A stretch of 13,654 nt of DNA from Elusimicrobiota bacterium (GTDB lineage: Bacteria > Elusimicrobiota > Elusimicrobia > UBA1565 > UBA9628), in NCBI GenBank assembly GCA_023700845.1, contig JAMPYD010000022.1, positions 1 to 13,654 of the forward strand. Reading direction: 5' to 3'. Each line of letters opens with the position of its first letter. Within the stretch, counting starts at the first letter, position 1. Under the pieces are notes generated by a model, which was given only the letters and a program-made list of their open reading frames with translations, had not been told where the DNA came from and ran no database searches. This document shows, in pieces, positions 7,341-13,619 of this stretch. Made by a program: the position numbers and the translations under genes.

Positions 7341-8570
7341 ATGAAAGACCGAATCACGCCCGAATTCATCGCCGCCATCCCCAAGTCCGACCTGCACCTC
7401 CACCTCGACGGGTCCCTGCGCCTGAAGACCCTGATCGAGATGGCCCGCGAGGCCAAGGTCAAGCTCCCCTCATATTCCGAAGCCGGCCTGAGAAAGCTCG
7501 TCTTTAAGGAGACCTACAAGGACCTGCCCGACTATCTGCACGGGTTCATGTACACCTGCGCCGTGCTCCCCGACCTCGAGAACCTGACGCGCGTCGCCCA
7601 GGAGCTCATCGAGGACAACGCCGCCGAGGGCGTGCGCTACATCGAGGTCCGCTTCGCGCCCCAACTCCATGTGACCGCCGGCACCAACGTGCGCGACGTC
7701 GTGCGCGCCGTCGCCGCGGGCCTCGCGGCCGGCGCCAAGGCCCACAACAACTCCAAGGCCGTCAAGTCCGGAGAGGACGTCCCCTTCCACTTCGGCATGA
7801 TCCTCTGCGCGATGCGCCGCTTCAAGAAGGGCATGTCCCCCTATTACGCCGACATGCTGCGCCTGATGGAGCACGCGCCGAAGGACGAGGTTTACGCGGC
7901 CGCGTCCCTCGAGCTGGCGCGCGCGGGCGTCGAGCTCGCCCAGGAAGGCCTGCCCGTCGTCGGCTTCGACCTCGCCGGCGAGGAGGCCGGGTATCCGCCG
8001 GCCGACCACTGGGCCGCCTACCAGTACGCCCACAACCACTTCGTGCGCAAGACCGTCCACGCCGGAGAGGCCTACGGCCCCGAGTCCATCTGGCAGGCGA
8101 TCACGCAGTGCCACGCCAACCGCATCGGCCACGGCACCTTCCTGTTCGCCCAGGACATGATCCAGGACCCGAAGATCCTGGACCGCAAGAAATACGTCGA
8201 GGACCTCGCGAACTACCTGGCGAGCCAGCGCATCGGCATCGAGGTCTGCGTGACGAGCAACCTGCAGACGATCCCCTCGCTCAAGTCCCTCGACCGGCAC
8301 CCGATCCGCCAGATGATCGACCACGGCCTGTCGGTGTCGATCTGCACGGACAACCGCCTCGTGTCCAACACGACGGTGTCGCGCGAAGTCGAGCTCGTGG
8401 TCAAGCACGCGAAGGTCAGCCGCGTCGAGCTCAAGCGCCTCATCGTCGCCGGCTTCAAGGGCGCGTTCTTCCACGGCACCTTCGAGCAGAAGCGGGCCTT
8501 CGTGAAATCCGTTTCCGCGCGCTACGACTACCTCGCCGCCCGGCATTTCCCGGGACCGAAGGCGTCCTAG
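7341..8570 (+). CDS. add: Adenosine deaminase-family metal hydrolase
   Basis: This is a cytoplasmic purine-salvage-type enzyme predicted to deaminate adenosine, or a related aminopurine nucleoside, to the inosine form. Zinc ligands and catalytic residues are all visible: H19 and H21 in SDLHLHLDGSL, H240 and catalytic E243 in VHAGE, H264 in RIGHGT, and zinc Asp D337 in CTDN. The classical TDDP motif is here TDNRLVSNT, so N338 replaces the second Asp; I recall TDNRLMS in actinobacterial deaminases, so this is a subfamily feature rather than damage. At 409 residues it is longer than the ~330 of E. coli Add, with insertions at ~130-150 (GAKAHNNSKAVKSGEDVPFH) and ~272-295. The ATG gives the usual short N-terminus. 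Aminodeoxyfutalosine or adenine as substrate is not excluded. A cupin gene follows after 2 nt. Confidence 0.88.
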   Translation: MKDRITPEFIAAIPKSDLHLHLDGSLRLKTLIEMAREAKVKLPSYSEAGLRKLVFKETYKDLPDYLHGFMYTCAVLPDLENLTRVAQELIEDNAAEGVRYIEVRFAPQLHVTAGTNVRDVVRAVAAGLAAGAKAHNNSKAVKSGEDVPFHFGMILCAMRRFKKGMSPYYADMLRLMEHAPKDEVYAAASLELARAGVELAQEGLPVVGFDLAGEEAGYPPADHWAAYQYAHNHFVRKTVHAGEAYGPESIWQAITQCHANRIGHGTFLFAQDMIQDPKILDRKKYVEDLANYLASQRIGIEVCVTSNLQTIPSLKSLDRHPIRQMIDHGLSVSICTDNRLVSNTTVSREVELVVKHAKVSRVELKRLIVAGFKGAFFHGTFEQKRAFVKSVSARYDYLAARHFPGPKAS

Positions 8571-8572
8571 GC

Positions 8573-8935
8573 GTGGCGACTTTCGTCGAGAAGCCGTCGA
8601 TCATCGAGGCGGCCGGCAACAAGCCCAAGATCATCCGCGAGTTCGTCGGGCGGGTGAACACGAAGACGGCGCAGGCGAGCGTGGCGCGCATGACGAGCCC
8701 GGCGGGCTGGGTCGAGCCGGGCCAAACCCCCGCGTTCGACGAATACACCGTCGTGCTCTCCGGCTCGCTGCGGGTCGAGACCAAGGCGAAGACCTTCGAC
8801 GTCGCGGCCGGGCAGGCGATCATCACGCCGAAAGGCGAGTGGGTGCGCTACTCGACGCCCGACGGCCCCTGCGAATACGTGGCCGTCTGCGTGCCCGCCT
8901 TCTCCCCCGACACCGTCAACCGCGATCCCGCTTAG
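8573..8935 (+). CDS. Small cupin-domain protein
   Basis: This 120-residue single-domain protein starts at GTG, 2 nt after the deaminase stop, so the two are probably co-transcribed. The open frame extends further upstream, but there it only shadows the deaminase. The cupin pattern is clear: motif 1 at 49-64 (PGQTPAFDEYTVVLSG), strands SLRVETKAKTFDVAAGQAIITP, and motif 2 at ~80-93 (GQAIITPKGEWVRY). The usual metal ligands are absent: the His pair of motif 1 is replaced around Q51/F55/D56 and the motif 2 His by W90. E57 is kept. It may bind a ligand without metal, or bind metal with Asp/Glu/Gln. Similar one-domain cupins are often annotated only as cupin or EutQ-like. No specific role can be given; a sensor or small-molecule role near purine salvage is a guess. 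Confidence 0.82.
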   Translation: MATFVEKPSIIEAAGNKPKIIREFVGRVNTKTAQASVARMTSPAGWVEPGQTPAFDEYTVVLSGSLRVETKAKTFDVAAGQAIITPKGEWVRYSTPDGPCEYVAVCVPAFSPDTVNRDPA

Positions 8936-8936
8936 G

Positions 8937-8958
8937 CGACTCGCACCGGTGCGAGTCG
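8937..8958. terminator. Perfect 22-nt dyad between convergent genes
   Basis: The right half (GGTGCGAGTCG) is the exact reverse complement of the left half (CGACTCGCACC), with no spacer. As RNA it would form a very stable GC hairpin with a CCGG tip in either direction. It starts 2 nt after the cupin stop. It is probably part of a bidirectional transcription end, though no strong U-tract follows; a protein-binding dyad is the alternative. Confidence 0.55.
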
Positions 8959-8965
8959 GGCGCCG

Positions 8966-8983
8966 ACTGTTTCCGGAAACGGT
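8966..8983. terminator. Second dyad (GTTTCC/GGAAAC) before the convergent stop
   Basis: GTTTCC is followed directly by GGAAAC, and the stem extends by AC/GT pairs and one G-T wobble. On the plus strand it is followed by GTTTAT, giving a short T-run. It lies between the cupin stop and the minus-strand stop at 8986. With the stronger dyad just upstream it is a plausible two-hairpin, two-way terminator. Confidence 0.45.
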
Positions 8984-8985
8984 GT

Positions 8986-10098
8986 TTATCGCCTCTCGCC
9001 GGGAACGTACGGGTGAGTCGTGCCGTCAGCGTTGAGGACGATGGCCTCCGGGCTGTGGGACAGGTCGTTCGAGCCCGTGAAGAACAGGACGATCTTGACC
9101 TTGCTCCAGCGTCCCGGCTCGCGCTTCAGGATGCCCGTCAGCGCGTCGCGCATCTTCTCGTAGTTCGCCCAGGTGTCGTCGGAGAATCCGATCGCGTGGC
9201 GGCCGCCGCCGAGAGGCGCGGCCTGCAGGGCGTCGATGAACTCCGCCATCAGCTCGGCCTTGCGCTCGGCCGTGCGGCGCGTGCCGCCGACGCCGTGGAG
9301 GTTCTCGACCTTCGGCAGATAGCGGATATACCCGGCCGACTGAAGGTACCGGAATCCGTCGAGCAGCTGCTCGGAGGTGTGCTGGCGCGCGGTGAGCACG
9401 TAGGTATGAGCCGCGATCACCGGGTCATTGAGCGCGCGGACCAAAGCCGGCCAGCTCGGTCCCTGCCAGTCGGCCGCGGGAAGGTTCTCGACCGCGTACC
9501 TGAGGTCGGCCGCGAACTTCGGCCCGAAGAACTCCCGGAACGACGCGTCGCCGCGCAGCTCGTAGTCCTTGAGGTTGGCGCCGCCGTAGGTGAAATCCGT
9601 GCCGATGCTCTTCTCGATCACGGCGAAGTGGGCGGTCGGGACGGGCAGCTCCTGATTTCCTCCCTTCCTGAACAGGATGATCTTGGTCGGGAAGCCGGAG
9701 CCGAAGGCGTTGCCGTCGAGGTCGAGCACGTACGCGGAGACCGGCGCCGCGGCGGAGGCGTCTTCGGCCGAGACCCCGGGCTTGAGCCAGTCGACGAGAG
9801 CCGCGCGGAGCTGACCGAGAGGGTTCGGACGCTCGGGAGAAGCGGGAACCGCGGACGGACTTAGGACGGCGGCGACGGCGACGGGCGCGGGAAGCGCCGC
9901 GGCGGGAGCCGCCAGGGCCGGCGCCAGAGAAGGGACGGACAGCGGGAGGAGAGGCAACCGGGCCGTCGACGGCGCGATGAGCGCTGGAGCGGAAAAGCCG
10001 GGGACCGGCGCGGCGCTCGTCTGAAGGCGAGTCAGGACCTGGGCTCGCGCCGGAGCGCCGATCAGGAGCAGTAATGCAACGAACGAAAAGCCTGACAC
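8986..10098 (-). CDS. Secreted HAD-superfamily phosphatase-like protein
   Basis: This 370-residue protein has a signal peptide at 1-19 (MSGFSFVALLLLIGAPARA|Q) and an Ala/Pro/Leu-rich linker to ~90. A domain follows with all four HAD motifs in order: I, YVLDLDGN with D126 and D128; II, YVLTARQ with T236; III, ERKAEL with K280; IV, IGFSDDTW with D307/D308. This implies a phosphohydrolase using an aspartyl-phosphate intermediate, acting outside the cytoplasm. The substrate is unknown. The GTG at 10098 is 2 nt after the aminopeptidase stop (TGA-CG-GTG) and places the signal peptide exactly at the N-terminus. The open frame runs further upstream, but only as an Arg/Pro-rich shadow of the aminopeptidase. 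It is second in a two-gene unit and converges on the cupin gene. It has no similarity that I can see to a RES-type toxin. Confidence 0.8.
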   Translation of the reverse strand: MSGFSFVALLLLIGAPARAQVLTRLQTSAAPVPGFSAPALIAPSTARLPLLPLSVPSLAPALAAPAAALPAPVAVAAVLSPSAVPASPERPNPLGQLRAALVDWLKPGVSAEDASAAAPVSAYVLDLDGNAFGSGFPTKIILFRKGGNQELPVPTAHFAVIEKSIGTDFTYGGANLKDYELRGDASFREFFGPKFAADLRYAVENLPAADWQGPSWPALVRALNDPVIAAHTYVLTARQHTSEQLLDGFRYLQSAGYIRYLPKVENLHGVGGTRRTAERKAELMAEFIDALQAAPLGGGRHAIGFSDDTWANYEKMRDALTGILKREPGRWSKVKIVLFFTGSNDLSHSPEAIVLNADGTTHPYVPGERR

Positions 10099-10100
10099 CG

Positions 10101-13100
10101 TCAGAGCCAGCCGCCGCCGACGCCGAGCAGGTAGTCGCGGACCTCGCGCAGGCCGGCGGCGTCGCGGAGCATCAGGTCGAGGGCGGACTTGCCGCCGAAG
10201 GCCTTGTTCGGGCTCTTGATCCAGTCGTTCGACGCGGGCGCGCTCAGGATCTCGTTGATGCGCCGGTACACGCCGAGGCTCAGCGAAATCCTCTCGAGAG
10301 AAGCTCGCGACAGCGACGACGGGTCTTTCTTGTACCGCGCGTACGTCTTCGCGTCCACGCCGAGCAGCGCGCGGCGCTCGGCGGAGGTCAAAGCCCAGAG
10401 GCCGGTCATCCGCTCGAAGGCCTTGAAGCCGGGGGCGGAGAAACGCGCGGCGTTCGTCGTGAGGCCCGACCACTCCGCGAACGAGGGCGCCTGGCCCTCC
10501 TTGAAGCGCAGGCCGAGGCCGATGGACTCGAGCGTCTGGTCGAGGGTCTTGCGCGCCATCTCGATCTCGTTGTCCGGCGCGCGGAAGAACGACTCGACCT
10601 CGGCCTTCCACGGGGCGGAGACGAGGCCGCCCGCCGCGCCGATCACGCGGGTGCCGCCGCGCGGGCCGACCTTGGCGGCCAGCGCCTTCCAGTTGGCCTT
10701 CACGAAGGACCACGCGCGCTCGCGCGTCGCGGGATTGGCGAGCAGCCAGGCGTACGGCATCCACGCGTCCTGGGCTCGGATCTCGTCGGAGAGCGTCATC
10801 GCGAGATAGCGGTCGAGCAGCGCCGGCTCGGAGAACTCGGCGAGCGCGCGCAGCATCAGGCTTTTCTGCTCGGGCGTTTTTGGCGCGGCGAGACGTGACC
10901 GAAACTCAGCGAACAGTCCCGCATCGTTTCGGCGAGCGGCGGCGGTCAGGACAACGGCCGCGATGGAGGAATCGATCGAGGAAGGGTCGGCGAGATACTT
11001 CTTAAGACGCGCCGAGACTTGGGCCTGGTCGAGCGCCTTCGGCGCGAGAAGCGCGAGCGCGTTGAGCACCGTCGGCCGGGCCAGGGTGGCTTCCTGGCTC
11101 TCGCCTTTTTTCTTGTCCCACCCGAGCTTTTGTTCGAGCGGCCCGAAGAAATCCGTCGCAAAAACGCCGAGCGCTTCGCGATCGGCGTCGGTCTCGGACA
11201 ATTCCTGGCGTATCGTCTTCAGGTACCCGAACGCGTCCTCGATGATCAGACGCGAAGCGTCGCCGCGGAACGCGGCAAGCGAATCGAGGAACGTCGCGAC
11301 CGGCATCCGTCCGGCGCGGACTTGGGCCCATAAATTATTCAAAAGCCCCGCCCGCTCCACGGGCGTGAGCTGATTGCGTTGAGAGAGGGCGGCGGTCAGC
11401 AGGCGGGCGTCGAGGGTGAACCGATAATAGCCGGTCTCATTCGCGTTCGGATACACCCAAAGTATTTCGCCGGAGCCCGGCAAGGTCACACTCTTCGTTG
11501 CTTTATCCAACAGCACCGAGGCGGTGCGCGTCTTGCGCTCCCCCTTGAGACGATAGCGCACCACGACGGGGATGGACCACTTCGTATCGGCCTTGAGGTC
11601 CGATGCGAAGAACCGTTCCTGCGTGAGCGTGATCACCCGGCCTTCGGCCGTCACCGACACGACGGGGACCCCTCCCTGGCTCAGCCACTTGTCCATCATC
11701 TTCCGCACCGGCTTGCCCGACGCCCGCTCGAGCTCACCGGCGAGGTCCTTCGCCTCCGCGTTCTTGTACGCGAAGCGCCTCATGTACCCCTGCACTCCCT
11801 TGCGGAAGGCCGTCTCGCCGACGTAGGCTTCGATCATCCGCAGCAGGGCCCCGCCCTTCTGGTAGGACATCGGGTCGAACATGGCCTGGATCTCGGCGGG
11901 CGTGGCCGCGTCGGAGCGGACCGGGCGCGTGCCCGGCAGCGCGTCGATCGACAGCGGGGAACGCTTCCCCTGGTCGAACTCGTCCCAAACCTTCCACGCC
12001 GGCTTCCACGAGTCCACGACCTTGTAGGCGAGCCAGGTCGCGAAGGCCTCGTTGAGCCACAGGTCGTTCCACCAGCCCATCGTGACGAGGTTGCCGAACC
12101 ACTGATGCACGATCTCGTGGGAGACGACCTCGGCGACGCGGCGCTTCGCGGCGTCGGAGGACAGCTTCGGATCGATGAGCAAGGAGGCGTCGCGATAGAG
12201 GATCGCGCCCCAATTCTCCATCGCTCCGGAAGCGAAATCGGGCGCGGCGACCATGTCGAGCTTGGGCAGCATGTACGGGAGGCCGAAATACGAGTTCAGG
12301 TACTTGAGCGCGTTCTCCCCCGCGTCGAGGGCGAAGTCGGCCTGGGCGATCTGGTCGGGGGCGGCCCAGACGGTGAGGACGGTCTTGCCGACCTTGCGCG
12401 TGCGGGATTCTAGGCGGGCGGCGAAGACGGCGAGGAGATAGGAGGACATCTTCGGGGTCTTTTGGAAAACGACGGTACGGCGTCCGTCGAGGACCGCATC
12501 GGAAACCGGCGGCATGTTGGACAAGGGAGTCAGGCCGGCCGGCACGTCCATCGTCAATGCGAAGCTCGCCTTGAACGAGGGCTCGTCGAAGGAAGGCAGG
12601 ACCCGTCTCGCGTGCGTCGGTTCCAGATGAGTGAACGACCAGGCCTCGTCCTTGGCCCCGTTCTTGCCGCGCGACTTGTAGAGACCGCGCATCAGCTCGT
12701 TCATCTTGCCGGAGTACTCGATCTCGACGTCGGCCCGGCCTTTCAACGGCTCATCGAGGAGAAACGTCACGGTCTCCGCCTTGGCGTCGACGACGATCTT
12801 CGACGGGTCCAGGCGGCGGCCGGCGACGACCACGGACGTCAGCGACAGGTCGAGGGCGTGAAGGACGAGCTGCTTCACGGGGGTTTTCGACTCGAGAGAA
12901 ATCTTGACGCGACCCGTGAACGCGGCGTTCTCGGGATCGAGCCTCAGGAGCAGGTCGTAATTCCTGGGAAGCACGGTCTTCGACAGGCGGCCGGAGGAGG
13001 ACGGCGGAAGGGGGGCCGAGGCGGACGGGGCGCCGGAGGGGACCTCGTCGCCGGCGCAGGCCGCGCAGGCGCGGCCTTTCGCGGCGTCGAAATGGAGGCC

Positions 13101-13442
13101 CAAGGTCTCCGCGGCGGCGGCGGGAGCCTTGGCGAGGCCGGCGGTCAGGGCGTCGAGAGAGGGCTTGGCGGCGGAGAGCTTGGGTTCGTTCTTCATGATG
13201 GGGGTGGCGGCGATGGGGACGGCGGCGGCCGGGGAGGGCATTATGGAAGGAACGGCGGTCAGAGCGGGGGTGATGGACAATGCGGCGGGGAACGACAGAA
13301 CGGAAGGGGCGGCTAAATTCGGACCGACGGATTGGAACGGCAAAGAGACTTGTCGAGCGCTCGCGGGAAGACCGGATTTCACTTGAGCGACGGCGGGCGA
13401 CGGCAATGAAACGGCCACGGCGACGGCGATCACCCTCGTCAT
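10101..13442 (-). CDS. Exported M1 zinc aminopeptidase fused to an Xre/MbcA/ParS antitoxin-like C-terminus
   Basis: This 1113-residue protein has a signal peptide at 1-19 (cleavage AVA|Q20) and an Ala/Pro-rich linker to ~155 with a lone CAAC (C126, C129). The M1 N-terminal saddle is ~155-350 and the catalytic domain ~350-590: GAMEN at 406-410, HEIVH at 442-446, zinc ligand E465 (WLNEAFATW), and probable catalytic Tyr Y527. A beta domain (~590-680) and an ERAP1_C-like helical domain (~680-990) follow. It should remove N-terminal residues from peptides outside the cytoplasm. Ordinary family members end near residue 990. Here residues ~1000-1113 match Xre/MbcA/ParS antitoxins (LLGVDAKTYARYKKD; WIKSPNKAFGGKSALDLML), in frame. 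The HAD gene starts 2 nt later. No Shine-Dalgarno precedes the ATG; a -10-like TAAAAT ends 6 nt before it. Residues ~585-858 use AT-richer codons than the rest. Confidence 0.93.
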   Translation of the reverse strand: MTRVIAVAVAVSLPSPAVAQVKSGLPASARQVSLPFQSVGPNLAAPSVLSFPAALSITPALTAVPSIMPSPAAAVPIAATPIMKNEPKLSAAKPSLDALTAGLAKAPAAAAETLGLHFDAAKGRACAACAGDEVPSGAPSASAPLPPSSSGRLSKTVLPRNYDLLLRLDPENAAFTGRVKISLESKTPVKQLVLHALDLSLTSVVVAGRRLDPSKIVVDAKAETVTFLLDEPLKGRADVEIEYSGKMNELMRGLYKSRGKNGAKDEAWSFTHLEPTHARRVLPSFDEPSFKASFALTMDVPAGLTPLSNMPPVSDAVLDGRRTVVFQKTPKMSSYLLAVFAARLESRTRKVGKTVLTVWAAPDQIAQADFALDAGENALKYLNSYFGLPYMLPKLDMVAAPDFASGAMENWGAILYRDASLLIDPKLSSDAAKRRVAEVVSHEIVHQWFGNLVTMGWWNDLWLNEAFATWLAYKVVDSWKPAWKVWDEFDQGKRSPLSIDALPGTRPVRSDAATPAEIQAMFDPMSYQKGGALLRMIEAYVGETAFRKGVQGYMRRFAYKNAEAKDLAGELERASGKPVRKMMDKWLSQGGVPVVSVTAEGRVITLTQERFFASDLKADTKWSIPVVVRYRLKGERKTRTASVLLDKATKSVTLPGSGEILWVYPNANETGYYRFTLDARLLTAALSQRNQLTPVERAGLLNNLWAQVRAGRMPVATFLDSLAAFRGDASRLIIEDAFGYLKTIRQELSETDADREALGVFATDFFGPLEQKLGWDKKKGESQEATLARPTVLNALALLAPKALDQAQVSARLKKYLADPSSIDSSIAAVVLTAAARRNDAGLFAEFRSRLAAPKTPEQKSLMLRALAEFSEPALLDRYLAMTLSDEIRAQDAWMPYAWLLANPATRERAWSFVKANWKALAAKVGPRGGTRVIGAAGGLVSAPWKAEVESFFRAPDNEIEMARKTLDQTLESIGLGLRFKEGQAPSFAEWSGLTTNAARFSAPGFKAFERMTGLWALTSAERRALLGVDAKTYARYKKDPSSLSRASLERISLSLGVYRRINEILSAPASNDWIKSPNKAFGGKSALDLMLRDAAGLREVRDYLLGVGGGWL
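10104..10445 (-). other. Xre/MbcA/ParS antitoxin-like domain (residues ~1000-1113 of the aminopeptidase)
   Basis: The domain begins near FSAPGFKAFERMTGLWALT. An HTH-like part (~1018-1063: SAERRALLGVDAKTYARYKK, then LSRASLERISLSLGVYRRI) precedes the toxin-binding part (~1064-1113: NDWIKSPNKAFGGKSALDLM, then LREVRDYLLGVGGGW). In known antitoxins of this family the same order and wording appear: LLG-x5-Y-x-W/Y, LSxxxLERIS-LLGIY, W-x3-PN-xxFGG+SxLxLML, V+xYL-xxxxGGW. This is recognition by eye. An in-frame ATG at 10409-10407 (M1012) could start a separate 102-residue product, though its Shine-Dalgarno is poor. Confidence 0.8.
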
Positions 13443-13448
13443 GCACCC

Positions 13449-13454
13449 ATTTTA
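13449..13454 (-). promoter_or_regulatory. Candidate -10 for the aminopeptidase (leaderless)
   Basis: Read on the minus strand, TAAAAT is followed by six bases (GGGTGC) and then the ATG. No Shine-Dalgarno is present and no -35 sits 16-18 nt upstream. TTGAAA occurs, but only 8 nt from the hexamer. Transcription from here would start at or next to the ATG. Confidence 0.4.
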
Positions 13455-13606
13455 TCGAATGATTTCAACGCTCGTATGGGACCTAGGGGCCCGGCAGGCT
13501 TAGACTTTCGACCCAACTGATCGGTTCAAAGTCCCAATAATTCCTAGTCCACTTACCTGGCCGTTATGGGCCCCGACGGCTCATCCGCCCGACCCCCTCT
13601 TGAGGT

Positions 13607-13612
13607 TATACT
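13607..13612 (+). promoter_or_regulatory. Candidate -10 (TATACT) for the last gene
   Basis: TATACT is a 5-of-6 match to TATAAT and lies 7 nt before the ATG at 13620, a spacing that implies a leaderless mRNA. No -35 is recognisable. A GAGG at 13602 is too far from the ATG (14 nt) to be a normal Shine-Dalgarno. Confidence 0.45.
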
Positions 13613-13619
13613 TCGGGCT

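Larger units (their letters stand above)
13443..13619. other. Divergent intergenic region
   Basis: About 177 bp lie between the aminopeptidase start (minus) and the gene starting at 13620 (plus). Apart from the two -10-like hexamers at its ends I see no clear operator, riboswitch or RNA gene. There are small GGGCCC-type palindromes near 13488 and 13569, and one GGTTCAAAG string near 13524 that recalls a tRNA T-loop but has no arms around it. Confidence 0.6.

Noticed and set aside
4841..7462. 873-codon open frame on the minus strand
   Set aside because: It runs antisense across four well-supported genes and yields Arg/Glu/Val/His-rich sequence without a fold. It results from the strong third-position GC bias.
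8108..8572. Longer N-terminus for the cupin protein
   Set aside because: It would overlap the deaminase in another frame and is Pro/Arg-rich. The GTG at 8573 gives the normal cupin length.
8986..10098. HAD gene as a disguised RES-type toxin partner of the antitoxin domain
   Set aside because: It has clear HAD motifs and a signal peptide, and I see no RES-type residues. Only a looser partnership is kept as a question.
10099..10764. Longer N-terminus for the HAD protein
   Set aside because: The extension is Arg/Pro-rich shadow of the aminopeptidase. The GTG at 10098 starts directly at a signal peptide.
11379..12413. Plus-strand open frame opposite the aminopeptidase
   Set aside because: The product is compositionally biased and lies opposite the M1 catalytic domain, whose motifs are intact.
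13495..13555. tRNA-like segment (GGTTCAAAG resembling a T-loop)
   Set aside because: No acceptor, D or anticodon arms can be paired around it.
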